Shown piece after piece: positions 23,968 to 36,239 of a stretch of DNA of 64,000 nucleotides. Each line of letters starts with the position of its first letter. Positions within the stretch are counted from its first letter, which is position 1. Below the pieces are notes generated by a model that saw nothing but the letters and a program-made list of their open reading frames with translations, was not told where the DNA came from and searched no databases. Source of the DNA: Lepeophtheirus salmonis (lineage: Eukaryota; Arthropoda; Copepoda; Siphonostomatoida; Caligidae); assembly GCF_016086655.4 (NCBI RefSeq), contig NC_092584.1, forward strand, positions 10,033,907 to 10,097,906, written 5' to 3'. A program made the position numbers and the translations under genes.

Positions 23968-24131
23968 CAAGGGTAGACCATCCTGTAATCGGTCTTGGTA
24001 GAATTTTCAATTTGATTATTACTGCTCGACAATACAGACAGATTTTTATAAAACACAAAACCAATCATATTCGATGACGTCACTATTAAAAAGAGTGGTG
24101 GAAGTCCTACACGCGTTATGGTATAACCTTG
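23968..24131. mobile_element. MITE M copy 1, with a TGACGTCA palindrome
   Basis: TA|CAAGGGTAGACCAT ... ATGGTATAACCTTG|TA: inverted repeats of about 14 bp with TA flanks, as for Tc1/mariner-derived MITEs. At 164 bp it has no coding capacity. TGACGTCA lies at 24,075-24,082. Confidence 0.7.
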
Positions 24132-24544
24132 TATTTCTATTAACTTTGGGTAGGATTAAAGATACTCTCAGGAAAGAGACAACCTGCCTGTGACAACATT
24201 AATTAACCCAAAAATATACTCACTCATTCACATACCCTCAATTTAAAAATGACTAGGGATGAGCCATTTGTAGAGTATGAGAAGAATAAAATTTAAAATT
24301 ATAATATTATACAAATGATAGGGAAATATTTATCCTATAACGATGGGAGACAAAACAATCTACAATGCATGTCAGACAGGTATGATAAAATATCGTTTAT
24401 GATCAGAGATTCAAATAATATGAAACGGCTGGTTGTTAAAATTTTGGGAGAAAGCTTAGAAAATTAGGAAGATAATGACTAAAAAATAGTTCCAAGACCT
24501 CGTTTTTCCAATACATCAAAGGTTTCTAAACTAAAAATAGTTCA

Positions 24545-24907
24545 CTAGGTTCGTGGAGGTAATCCTGGTTCATTGGATGTATTGGAGGATTTAGATGTGT
24601 TTTTTAAGGATCCAAGTGTACCCCCATGTACCCGCACAACTCGCGGGCTTGGAACTATTTTTTTGGTATTAGAGGGGTTCCTTGGATATAATGGATGAAT
24701 AGTCGGTGCTTTTTTAATAATCCGATGGTGGTGGATATTCAACAATATTTTAAGAAGCCATAAGCTTGTATTCCCCCCTCCCCACCTTTCCTTACCAACC
24801 CTCACTATCAATTTATTAGAAGGTTGTATATTGAAAAAATTCTTTGGAAATTGTATTGCAATAATATTACTCACACTTGAAGGTTCTCCCTTGGGGGGAT
24901 GGAACAA
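24545..24907 (-). other. 120-codon open frame of unknown nature
   Basis: Minus-strand frame from ATG (MFHPPKGEPSSVSN...) to TAG ends in a Pro/Ser/Asn-rich tail (RVVRVHGGTLGSLKNTSKS). The overlapping plus strand, 24,552-24,705, is also open (RGGNPGSLDVLEDLDVFFKD...). Two open strands mean at most one is coding. No family recognised. Could be an unrecognised exon or transposon coding fragment. Confidence 0.25.
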
Positions 24908-25272
24908 ACAAATATCTTTAGATATTTGTCATAAATAATTATATTGTGTCATTATTCATCATGAATTTTGAAGAAAATACGTGCAATTTTCTTCCATGGC
25001 AATTTTCTCCAGTGCAGTTTTCCGTGCACGATTATATAGACATGAATTAGTACGATTTCGTTCCTTAATTCTACTCATAGTTAGTCCAACAAGGACTTAC
25101 ACTTATAACCCAGCAGGAAATCCTACGTGCACTTGTGATAACTTTATCATTTCATGTTCTCTCTTCAAGAATAAAATAATAATGATAACTGTTTGGAAAA
25201 TAAAAAAAAAACCTATTCAACTTGTAACTACAAAATGCTGCATGAACTTTTCCATGATCATATTTTTCCATA

Positions 25273-25830
25273 TACAGAGTGGGATCACAAAACTTGCAGT
25301 AACATTTTATTAAAGTTTTATATCCTTTATTCTTAGTAACAAGGTTTCATTACACAACCAAACAACGTCTGAATTATAAGTAAACAAGTTTTGTTTGTAT
25401 CCCATATCTCAGAGCCACAACAAAAAAGGCAAAGTGTATCCGATCAATCCACGCGGATGGCAGTGCTGAGAAGACTCCTGAACCCGTTGGTATCTCCATT
25501 TTGACTAACTATGTACATAATCAAAAAGTCAGCTAAGAGTGCATCCCCTCACATACAGCCAAAAAGAACCAAAACTTCTGCAGCAACAGTTCAGCTGACA
25601 CCTGGCCTGCCTCCCTGTGGCCCTCCTCCAGCTCTGATTCATTTTGCTGGGCTTTGCAGTTTAGGATTTATTGGAGAAGAATGTCTCCCACTTTTCATCC
25701 AAATTTGGATTCGCTTCGAGTAGCCATTATGACAGCGTGGTACAACCTGGATACGGTGTTCAGCGTCTAGAGCTGCCAATGTAAGCTGGCAGCCGGAAAA
25801 ACTTCTATTGCTACTAAAGGAGGACATATT
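25273..25830 (+). pseudogene. DD37D-like transposase relic with intact C-terminal coding end
   Basis: Left end TATACAGAGTGGGATCACAA resembles a terminal repeat. Plus-strand frames give SADTWPASLWPSSSSDSF (third catalytic block, degraded from a P-P-S-S-P-D-L-N-P type), then SPTFHPNLDSLRVAIMTAWY, and finally ATKGGHIE and a TAA stop, the classic end of this family. N-terminal domain and first two Asp blocks are absent. Relatives at 53,660 and 54,100. Confidence 0.7.
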
Positions 25831-25941
25831 GAATAAAAATATAACTATTTAAACATTTCACCAATTAGTTTTGAGTTGTCTTTACATTATTTCATTAAAA
25901 TCAAATCAAGTTATGAGTCCACACTCAATATAATTATGTAG

Positions 25942-26036
25942 TTCAAAGACAATTCTTAGGTCCGATGGAGTAATGGTAATACAACAAGGCTTGCTTATGC
26001 CTAATTGGTGGAACTACATCTGACCAATTAAGGACC
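25942..26036. mobile_element. MITE-like element N, copy 2
   Basis: TTCTTAGGTCCGATGGAGTA and GAACTACATCTGACCAATTA as imperfect inverted ends, matching copy 1 in order and spacing. Confidence 0.5.
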
Positions 26037-26619
26037 ATGAAATTAACTTGTTTCCTGGAATCCTGCATAAAGAAGTTTCCCGGGAAGTGAGACACCCTAG
26101 TAGAGTGATAGAAGATGAAAAAGTTGAGAAATTTTATTATATATGCATATATTCACGTTAGGGGAAACTTACTGTACACTGTGTACATATATTTGTGTTA
26201 CTGAGAAGGGACTCTAACTATTCTTTTGTTTGATGTTTCTTTTTCTTTTTTCTTTGGTGAAGGAGGATCAACACTGTTGCTCTACCAAAACATTAGGAGA
26301 GTTCAAAAAACCATGAAATTTGAATACAAAAAGGGCTTTCTCTTTTGGTTACATAACTCAGAGGTAGGTTATCTGTCGTTAAGGAGTTGCTTGTGACATT
26401 TTAATACCCATCAAGAGTAGTGGCTCGTAACCAAGAGGGACAGGGACACGGTCTGAACTATTAGGGATTCCGTTGTGCCCAAATTCCAATTTGGTTTGGG
26501 TTATAATTTTGCAGTATATTTAAAAAAAAAATGTAGACCTTTTTTTTAGAGAATACATTTGTTCTTCAATCCCTTTCCCCCCTTAAAATACGAGGCCTTT
26601 TTAACCCTTACATGAAGTC
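26037..26619. other. Unassigned intronic stretch
   Basis: No repeat or coding signal recognised. Confidence 0.4.
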
Positions 26620-27472
26620 TAATTAAAGTGAACTTATAATTTATTAATTAGCGATAGAATTAGTATGTATTTGCGTAGTATAATTTGTGTGTATGAGCTT
26701 TCTTAATCATTGATGTAGCCGCTTTTAGAGGCAATGATGGTTTCCAGGCGGTGGCAGAAAGCCTGTTGCCCACTGCGAATGTAGTCCTCTGTCATAGCGT
26801 CCTAGTGCTGGCTGACAGTGGCTTTAAGGGACTCGGTGTTTGAATGACAGACACTGCAGGCCTGGGTTGGGATCAGTGCTATAGGGGAACCTAAAGTGTC
26901 AAAAAAAAAAAAAAGAGTTAAAAAACTTATTCAAAAGAATCTTGCAACGGAAGAAATGTTTTTTTTTTTTTTTCATTGCTGCTGTCAAAAGTGGCATTTC
27001 CACCCTCACAGGGCTCTTTCCACCCACTTTATTAATAGCTCTCTGAACAGTCTGGTGTAAAATCCCAAGATCTCTTGCATGGGTCCTCATGGACTTGATG
27101 GAATTGGCCTGGGCTGTTTTGGTTAACTCACATGGTTCCGGTTTGGCCTTCTTGAAAGAGTCTTTCTTCCTTTTCAACGTTTTGGGCTTGCTGACAGAGT
27201 AGACTGGTTTTCTGGAGACCCTCTCTGCTTGGAGTTTGATACCTTTCCCTTTCAACGTTTGGGCTTGCTGACAGGATAAACGGTAGTCCTGGAGACGTCT
27301 TACGAGTTTGCGAATGGAAAATCATCAATCACGTGTCCTTTTCTCGACTTGTACGTAAGCCAGTGAGACTCCGTTTGTTGGGTTTTATAGCTAATTAAAT
27401 TAAATCCCTCAAACTTCATTTATTATTACATTAATAAGTATTCAGATTTCCATGCACCTCCCGGTATATATA
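26620..27472 (-). mobile_element. Family B element copy 2 with a 118-codon open frame
   Basis: Right end AGTATTCAGATTTCCATGCA then CCTCCCGGTATA. The minus-strand frame 26,899-27,255 reads ...KAKPEPCELTKTAQANSIKS, MRTHARDLGILHQTVQRAIN, KVGGKSPVRVEMPLLTAAM. This is the second helix-turn-helix and linker of a Tc1/mariner-type transposase. It then enters a T-rich junction and resumes in the C-terminal coding region, skipping the DDD core. Unusually intact N-terminal half. Confidence 0.75.
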
Positions 27473-28734
27473 AATATTATTCATCTTTTCTTTAAGTGGA
27501 ACAGACAGAAGAAGGTCAATTTCTTCCATATTTTATTAACTCCTGTGTGTGTATGTACCTTGATATGTTTAAGAGAAGGAAGGTTGTATATTATCATCCT
27601 CATTACGAGCAACATCTGTGTTTGACAGATTATGTGAGGGAAAACGAAGAAAAGAAAGGAATCAGAAATTAAGAGCCTCTTGAATAAAAGTTAGTGCATA
27701 GTAATGTATTAGGAAAAAAAAAAACGCTTGGGCTATGCATCCTTAAAGAAGGGATGAGATTTGTGTAAAAGCGCGAGGAGAAGGCCATTCCTAACATCAG
27801 CAGACTGTTATATGATCTTCTTTTTTTTTTGGGGGGGATGAATTAATGCCTTAAAGAGGAGAATCTTTTACATTTTAAATAGTTAATACACCCACGACTT
27901 ATTAAATTATGAACAAAACAAATTAAAAGAAAAAATGGCACTCGCATTAACCGTTTTTCTTTTTCAAATCCCTATATTTATTTTCTAATAAATACTCTAT
28001 TAATAGAAGAGCGAACACTACTTTTTTATCCTTTTCTTTTTTGTCCTACGTATGGTTTTTTTTCAAGATATTTTTTATTAATAAAATAGTAAAAAAATGA
28101 AAGAGAATATTCATTTTTTAAATGCACTTCAGAAATTTAAACATTTATTTATATTTTTTAGTGAAGAATGTAATAAGTAACAAGGGCTGTGGACTCGTGG
28201 ATTTGCTATTTTTTCTTAGGATTTGGACTCATCTAAATTGAGTGCGATTCCATGAGTCTGTTTTGTATTATTCATAAAAGTTTATTAAGGAGCCCGTTGT
28301 CTGGCGATGTATAGTTCGTTTTTATTTACGTTTCTGTGTTTTTTGGAAACTAAAGTGTATTTGCATTGTTAGTTATTAAAATTTGATGTATTTTTTAGCT
28401 TGCTTTTTTTTTCTTTTAAGTTGGCAAGTATATCATACATGCAAGGTATGTTATTTTTATGTAGCATGGTTATCTCAAAGTGACTATATTTTTATTAGAT
28501 TTTCTGATATGTTTTTTTACACTGACTGCAATTTCGACAATATTTTCATCCCTACTAACAACTTAAACTTTATATGAAGTTTGTTTGTGCAGGGATGTAG
28601 CTAAATTAATTTTTTTATGCCAGAATATTGCACAAAATAAATAAAAAAGTTGGGACAACTTCAAATTTTTAATGAAATACATGTATTTTTTATTTATTTG
28701 ACATGTGCATTTTTGTAACAATGTAGAATAAATA
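27473..28734. other. Intronic stretch with a hAT-type end
   Basis: CAAGGGCTGTGGACTCG at 28,189 resembles the GGGCTGCGGAGTCGG ends of a widespread hAT group, also seen at 63,028. The following 100 bases keep GGACTC motifs. No other end found. The rest is A/T-rich with long T and A runs. Confidence 0.35.
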
Positions 28735-30210
28735 ACGGGCGGTCAAAGTATTAAATATTGAACCATCAATACTTTATTGATACATGAATATATTTTAATT
28801 AAACTTGACCAAAAATTTGAATAGACTAGTGAATTTCAAAATTCAATAATACAGCTTCCTGCATCAATCACAGCTTTTAAAACGGTGTTTGAAACAAGAA
28901 CAAAACTTGTCAACTTTTTCAGTCAGATATGAGTTCCACTCCCTCTTGATGGCAGTCATATGCGAGTCCAGATTGGGTTGGGAACAGGATGGAGACAGTC
29001 ATCAATAAAAGTCAAACGGACTCAAATTTCAGCTTCTTTACTCTTTCCAGTATTTTCAGGCTCTAGGATTCTATTAATCTTTCTAATGATATACTTATAG
29101 CCTAGGGAATTGAAAGATTTTCGAACTTTGTCCTGTGCCACGTTCATTTCACGGGAGTGTATCTTAATTTTGGGGATGGTGCCAATCTTGGTCCATAAAT
29201 AAATTTGCTTTTGGTGTATTTGCTAGGCTCTTTTGTCGACCTTAATACGTTTCACAGAAGAAAAAAAACCAAATAGACGTGGCTTTAATAATTAGAACAT
29301 CAGAATTATAAATAATGAGTTGTTGCAGCTGCTTGCAGCTAATCTAATGACACGTCATGACAGCTAAGCCGCTCTCCTCCATAAACTTCCTCATACTATA
29401 ATCAGGGATACCCCGTTCATTTTCGTTTTGTTTTTTTTAAATACCCGTGAATACTATTATGTTCCTTTATGCTCCTTTGTCTTTTCTGCGCGCCATTTTT
29501 GAATCAAATTGTTTTCAACGGTGAAAAAACTATTTAAACAAGACTTTATTTCATTTTCATAGGTCATATTATATAGCTCGAATCATTTCAAATGAAAAGT
29601 GTAAATTCACGACCAAGATCATTGACGGTGATCTTGCCTCTTCTGCCTTCAATGGTGACCCTAACTAACTCAACCAATTCTTTTGGTCTTGATCTGGACT
29701 TTGTGGAATCTTTTAGTGTGCCATTCATGGTCACCCGGTACACAGAAGAGCGGTTACAGCCCATCACTTTAGAGGTCTCTGATAGGCCCATAATTGCAAC
29801 TCTGCGTTACAACATGTTGTTGGTTAAACTTTGTTAATTTTTTGTTTGTAGTCACTTTATACATGTATTTATAGTGGTACTCAGAAATACTGTTACAACC
29901 CAGCACATTAGAGCTATCTGATGACGATTTTCCATGCGATGATAGCTCCAAAATTGCACCTCTGCGTTGTTTGTACGTTTTTGTTTATTACGATAATATT
30001 TCTTGGTTGACTTTGCTTATTTTTTGTCGAGAGTTTCTTACAAAAATGTATTCAAAATAAGTTATTCCAGGTAAACCTCGAAATAAAACAAATAGACAAA
30101 GACAGGCCTTTTTCAAAAGTGTTGCATTTTAGACGGAGAGGCCTGTATAATATGCTTGTCAAGTTTCATATGTCAAGTTTTTGTCAAAAAAAAACAACTT
30201 TTGCACCCTG
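28735..30210 (-). pseudogene. Nearly full-length mariner/Tc1-type element, split by another repeat
   Basis: Right end CTTTTGCACCCTG|TA at 30,210, left end TA|ACGGGCGGTCAAAG at 28,735. Minus-strand order: a helix-turn-helix start present twice (29,770-29,960 and 29,588-29,800, the second reading GLSETSKVMGCNRSSVYRV), GTLKDSTKSRSRPKEL, IGTIPKIKIHSREMN (second DNA-binding region), then LDSHMTAIKREWNSY and LKAVIDAGSCIIEF with a stop at about 28,840. The catalytic core is lost. About 29,285-29,415 is a piece of dispersed repeat L. Confidence 0.68.
29285..29415 (-). repeat. Dispersed repeat L fragment
   Basis: GCAGCTAATCTAATGACACG, TCATGACAGCTAAGC and ATCAGGGATACC match blocks of the family in the same order, inside the mariner relic. 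Confidence 0.5.
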
Positions 30211-30212
30211 TA

Positions 30213-31234
30213 TAGGATCTTTGTATGATCAAGAAAATGAAAAAGGATTCTATAAAAGGAGGTTGAAGTAGAAAATGGAAGAAAAAGACATGACTATATA
30301 TTCTATGTATATATTTTTTTTAAATATACATACTCCTACATGAGGTTCCTTCCTTTATCTTATGATAACAATAATGATGATGGCTTTTCTTTTCTTTTTT
30401 ATTTCTTCTTCTTCTCGAAAAAGAGGGAGAAAAAGGATGTTGATAATAATAATAACATTTTTTTTTATGAATCATTCGTAGAGATGAAACACATATCATT
30501 AGGGTACGACAGCTGAACGTCCTTTATTATAATCCCCACCAATCAGACTTTGCAAGTAGTAGCAAGGGTGGAATTGGTTCATTCTAAAGGCGTGATTCTA
30601 AAGTTTGATTGGAAAGGTACAATTGTTTTCTATCATGCATTGAAGGTGTGAAAAACGTGCGTTGGTCGTACTAAATAAATATTACAAAAAATGATTTGGT
30701 GAAATATTTTATAAAATAAAACTAATTCCCAAATAAATCTTGTGTTTTTATGGGTACAATTTATGAAAAGCCGTTAATTGCTTTCTATTTATAATATGCA
30801 AAAAACCATTTTTTTATATTTGTTTTCAAACCATGAAATTTGCCAAATTCTTTGAACACAAATAACTCAATGAATAATAGTAATAGAGAGCCAAAAATGA
30901 TGCCGTCAGATTTGGTGTTGTGCAAGGATTTTCAACTAGTGCGATTTGTTCAAATAAAATAATTGGAACCGGATTTAATCTGGAAAACTCAAAATTTTTA
31001 AGACCTTTACAAAATCGCCAATAACTAATTATGTAATCAAGCCACTACGTGTTGCAGGTTATATTCTGTATGAGACATTTATTCTGTAAAACACTTAAAT
31101 AAAAAGTTATTTAAAGAGAAACAAAAAAATGAAAAAATTACCTTGTATAATAATATTGAAGTTCAGTTTATTCAGTGTTGTATAGAAAATGGGGAACAAA
31201 AAACGGTAATAACAACCAAACTTATTATTTTCAA
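30213..31234. other. Unassigned intronic stretch
   Basis: A/T-rich. The segment AAAAGTTATTTAAAGAGAAACA near 31,101 recurs at 63,683. No coding signal. Confidence 0.35.
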
Positions 31235-31609
31235 AAATAAACAAAAAAAATGTAGTATTAGAAATTAATTTCAAAGTTTGTTTTCAAAAAAAATTAATGT
31301 TAGAAATTAAGTTTTCGAATATTTTTCCAAAAAAATTACGTTTTTTGTGAACAGCTTTGAATTTTTGAAAAAAATTCCGGAAAGTTTAATTTTTTGTGAA
31401 TAACTATGGATTTTTGTATTTAAAAAGATAAAATTAATATAAGATTTTTTTTTGTCAATAGTGGTGGATTTCTGACATTTTATAAAGAAAAATTTATGTT
31501 TGAAAGTTTAAAAATAATAAGAATTTTTGTAAATAGCTTTGGATTTTTGAAATTTGTTTTCAAAAACAAGCATCCCCCACCAAAAAATATATATATATAT
31601 ATATATAAT
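31235..31609. repeat. Degenerate A/T-rich repeat block
   Basis: Units GAACAGCTTTGAATTTTTGA and GAATAACTATGGATTTTTG at 30-60 base spacing. Ends in a 20-base AT run at 31,588-31,608. Confidence 0.6.
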
Positions 31610-32137
31610 CCTGCTTATGCACCTGATACTATAGGTATCTTATGGGTGAATATATTTTTTTAACTGTCTTGGATTTATATAAAATTTATAGACGATAATT
31701 TTACATTTAAAGTTAATACATATTAAAAAGAAAAATTAGTTTTTAGTTTGTTAACTAATTATGTATGATGAAATTTATCTCCAACTTTAAAAATACACAT
31801 TGCTTTAGAATATACTTTTGAAAGTGGATCATTTTACCTTTAATACAACAGGTGTGTATTATAATCCAAAATCAGATCATTCGAGGATTAATCACTGTTT
31901 CTTGATGTGAAAAAATACAGTTGAAGTCAAGATAAACATTATAGGGACAGTGAACCAGGGATATCAACTATTATGGACTAGTATGCGGGATTTAAGCCTA
32001 TGATGCTGAACGCTCTGGTCGTCCGAAATTGGTAGTTGTTTATGGAAACATACAAAATTGTAAAAAAAAACAACTTTAAACTCCTTTAATATGAAGTTAT
32101 GAGAAGGTCTCAATTTTACATGAAAATTTGGGCTGTA

Positions 32138-32370
32138 CCAAGGTTAGACCATCATGTAATCGGCCTTGCAATAATTCTCAATTTGATGTACCGTACAGAC
32201 TTCTGGGCAAGAGAGACAGATTTGACGTAATAGATAATAATAACGGTAAATAATACTATAAATTATATTGTTAATAGTGATAATATACATATGTACTCTT
32301 TGACGTCACTAAATTAAAAAGCGTAAGGGAAGTCAAACATTGGTTGGAAAAGCTTTATGGATTAACTTTG
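32138..32370. mobile_element. MITE M copy 2
   Basis: TA|CCAAGGTTAGACCATCAT ... ATTAACTTTG|TA. It carries TGACGTCA at 32,301-32,308 and the TGTACCGTACAGACT block shared with copies 1 and 3. Confidence 0.65.
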
Positions 32371-33079
32371 TATTTCTAGTAAACCTTGGGCATGTTATTT
32401 GGAAGATAATCCCGCATTAGCTCCAACGGACCAGAAACAACAATGCCTTGACGAGATAGTGCGTTATTTGGAGCTGTTCAAGATAAATATAAAGAATTTA
32501 TGGCATCATTGTTTGAGACTGATGGAATATGGATCCACTATTACACGCCTGAACCAAGAAAATTATCAGTTGTTTAATATATTTACTACCAAAGCGGGAG
32601 TCAACTCTGGGTGATATAAATATACAAGGCATCAAAATTGACATTTGCATATATGAGGCTCTAACCCATTATTTAATCAAATAATGAATGTCTTGCAACT
32701 ACATCCAATCAAATTGGACTTAAAAATATTCAACTGCTTTGGCTATAAACTATCTGTTTCTGCTTTTTTTACGTCTGCTTTTCAAAGGAAAACAAATGAA
32801 AAAGTGTGAAATACTTACCTGGTTGTTATAGGCCATAACTTGTGGCTTTTTTCGTTTTTTTAGTAATTATGCGACAACATTTTAATATCGCAATAAGGAG
32901 GAAATTACAAATAAAAGTAAAATACTAATTATTTTGCTGGTTTTTTTTTGTTTCTGAAGTCATTTTGGAAAAAAATACCTTAAAACTCTATGTATATTTT
33001 TAAGAGTTCAGTAAGGTATTAGGCGTGATGAAAATCGTGTTTATTTTGTGCAATGAGCATGTTAAAAAAAGAAACCAAA

Positions 33080-33325
33080 AATCAGCATAGATACCCTGAC
33101 AATTTGAAGATTGTTTTGGAGAAAAGAAGCTTAGCTGTCAAGATGTTATATTAGATCAGCCCAATAAGCTGCGTCGAGTAAGAGGTGGGGGTGAGAGAAG
33201 GAAACAAACAAGGACATTGGCAAGAATTACTCCGATATCAATCCTCAATTCTACTCTGAGTCCAACAAGGACTTACAATTATGACTCTGCAGCAAATACT
33301 CCAAGTTATTTCCCGTCTTTTATGA
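33080..33325 (+). repeat. Dispersed repeat L copy, near the family consensus
   Basis: Runs from ACCCTGACAATTTGAAGA through AGCTTAGCTGTCAAGATG, GACATTGGCAAGAATTACTC, CAATTCTACTCTGAGTCCAA, to TTTCCCGTCTTTTATGAGCA. The peptide register GKN-S-Y-Q-FYSESNKDLQ is visible once small indels are allowed. Confidence 0.55.
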
Positions 33326-33453
33326 GCACAAGCGAATGTTTAATCCGGTTTGAGTTTAATTGAATGTATTAGGAAAGGAAGCTCACTATTCAGGACTGAA
33401 ATTATAAGGAAAATAGTCGAGGAAATTCATTCTTCGCAAGGTTAATAGAAGTA

Positions 33454-33734
33454 CAAGGTTAGACCATAATGTGATCGGGCTCGCTAGAAATTTCCATTTG
33501 ATGTATTGTACCAACTGCTGGGCAAGACAAACAGATTTTGACACAACACGAAACCACTCATAGTCTATGACATAACTATTGCTAGAATTTTCGATTTAAT
33601 GTATCATACATACTGTTAGGTAAGAAAAAACAGATTTTGATAACATATGCAACCACTCATACACTATGACGTTACTATTAAAAGGCGTGGTGGAAGTCAA
33701 ACATCAATCCTACACGCGTTATGGTATAACCCTG
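33454..33734. mobile_element. MITE M copy 3 with an internal duplication
   Basis: TA|CAAGGTTAGACCATAATG ... ATGGTATAACCCTG|TA. About 105 bases are present twice (ATTTGATGTATTGTACCAAC and TTTAATGTATCATACATACT blocks). The palindrome is mutated to TGACGTTA at 33,666. Confidence 0.68.
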
Positions 33735-34739
33735 TATTAACCTTGATTCTTCAGATTACCAATTCAAAAAAACAAAACGGTCAAGCTAAAAAATACAAAA
33801 AGCCATTAGGTATTACTCATGATGAGATTCTCATGAGTAAACTGACACATTAATTTTAGACTTGTTGTCCGATGTGTTTTAAGGGGGGTAATATTACCTA
33901 AATCTGTATTTATTTTTTTATAAATTAATGAAGAAAAAGTTTTCTCAAATGAATAAGTTAGACCAAATAGTAAAACAAAATTTAAATCTGCTTGAGCCAG
34001 CACTGGGTACTCATTCGTAACAGAAATTTAGAATTTGTCAAGTGTTTTTGAATCAAAAACTTTTTTTAGTGTTTGGTAACATGAAAGTTCGATAAAACGA
34101 TGATTCTCTGTTATGGTAAAAGGGGCGTATCCAGTTTTTTTTTGTTTTTTTGTGGAGTACTGGTTTTCTTCTGGAAATACTTTTTTCAAAATGAACACGA
34201 AGAAACTGATAAAGAATATATAAATTCATCATTATTTAAGTTTAGATGGCACTCAAAATAATGACAATATAAATTATATTCGTCCTTTTTGGAAATAATC
34301 TTGCGGCCCCTCCATTGTGCTCTATGTTCCCCTCAGGGATCCTGATCTCCATTTTGGGGACCATTGTTATAGGGTATAACTTTTTGAGTCGTCTTAGTGT
34401 TAATTAAACATCATAACAGCTAAACTACTTGTCAAATTGTCAGTTCATTTTTTCGCTTTATTTCTTTTTAAAATACCCGTCATAGTATTATTTTTATCTG
34501 TGCTAATAACCCTTATAATCACGTAGAACTTACAACTTTAATTATACAAACAGCTTATTCTTCAAGTTTATATTTTTTCTACTTTTCATGGATGAACCAT
34601 TGAAATACTTACATAAGGAAATTGACGATATCCTCACATACCCATCTAATAAAATCCACATCATTAATCAATTTATTTTGCTTACATAATATTTTCTTGA
34701 CAACTCAAAACTAAAGAGCAAAAGTATACAAGAATAGAA
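33735..34739. other. Unassigned intronic stretch
   Basis: A weak repeat L trace at 34,385-34,445 (CATCATAACAGCTAAACTAC). No coding signal. Confidence 0.35.
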
Positions 34740-35165
34740 TGTATGAAAAAGGATTATATATTGATCAAAACAAGCGTGTTAAGCCATTGCTTCTTTCTGC
34801 CTTGTAAAACCCATTCGTCTCCTTGAAAAAATGATCAAAAATACATAACTGTGTAACTCAACTGCACCCCACAAAAAGAAGTCAATGGGGTTGATGCCCA
34901 GTTAGATTGGAGGACATGCAGAGGTCCAACTAAAATGTCTTAATGATTCCATTCTTATAAAGTTACAGGCTTCAGTACTAAAAGATCAAACATTTCTTTG
35001 GTAGTACATTGACATCCATTTGATTTGACTGAAATTTAAGCTCTGAATAGTACTCAATAATTGTTGAATAATAATTCCTTGGTTGTATAAAATTGGCTAA
35101 CGACTCACTCGTTTTGGGCCTTTTTCCCCAGTTTATTTTCGTGTGAAATGTTGTATGATACAATT
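34740..35165 (-). pseudogene. Transposase relic retaining the third catalytic block
   Basis: The minus strand near 34,880-34,930 reads CPPI-LGINPIDFFLWGAVE, matching P-P-N-S-P-D-L-N-P-I-D-F-F-x-W-G of DD37D/DD34D transposases with the catalytic Asp still present. Upstream and downstream frames are broken. No terminal repeats found. Confidence 0.6.
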
Positions 35166-35559
35166 AAGGTAACGCCATGACATGGAATGCCCCATAACTC
35201 TTAGATTGGTCTAATAATGAAAGAGAATGGGGGGAAAACCCCGTCATTCTTTGAAAGGATGTATTGGTCCCAAAACTTCAACGTCTGTTTCCGTCATAAA
35301 TACGTCAGGAACACTTCGTAATCGCAAACAAAACTCTCCCATAGAAATTGTATTGGTTTAATCATGCCATCATGGATATCAACCAGTGATGTCAATATCC
35401 AACAATGGCCATCAATGTTTCAAAGAATAATATATACACTAATTAAAATGAAAATAAGTTTAATGACAAACTATCCTCATGTATGAAAAATATTTAAAAG
35501 TTTTACTTTACAGTTTAATGGAATATGAGCAAACTAAAACAGCACATAAATATCTCCAA

Positions 35560-36239
35560 AATGGTGTATTTAAAAATCCACAGTTTTCGACACGAAATTT
35601 AATTTTTTGGAAAAAAATTTCAAAAATAATCTACAGTTATAAAAAAAAAAAAGAATTTATTTTTGATAAAAATTTCAAATTCACAGTTCTTCAGAAAAAA
35701 TCCTAAAATTGAATCTCAAATATTAATTTTTTGGAAAAAAATTCAAAGCTGATAGCTATTGACAAAAAAAAAAAAAATATATTGAAATTTCAAGTTTTAA
35801 ATTTTTGTGAAAAAATTTCTAAAGTCCACAACAATAGTAGAAATGAAAGTTTTGGAATTTTTTTTTTTAATCTACAGCTGCTCATAACAAATTTCCAAAA
35901 ACTGAATCGGTAATATTAAACTTTTGGGAAAAAAGCATCAAAAATTCATATAGTTATTCACAAAAAATAAAATATATATATTGAAATTTCAAAAGTACAA
36001 AAATCTATAGTTATTCAGATAAAATTCTTGATATTAAACTTTTTTCTCTGTTGCATAATTTGCCAGAGTAAATTTTTTGTTAAGAGAAGAAATCCATCAA
36101 AAACAACAAAAAAAAAATCCCTGATTTTTGCGTAATTTTTTTTTCATTCTGACCAAAAAAAATTGTATTATGAAGCAAAACCATCATATATTAGGGGAGA
36201 GGCTACAGCTCCTCATTGCCACACCTTCCGGACGTCCCC
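35560..36239. repeat. Degenerate A/T-rich repeat block with right end
   Basis: Units AAAATCCACAGTTTTCGAC, AATCTACAGCTGCTCATAAC. The right end at 36,194-36,239 reads GAGAGGCTACAGCTCCTCAT then TTCCGGACGTCCCC, the family's terminal motif. Confidence 0.6.
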
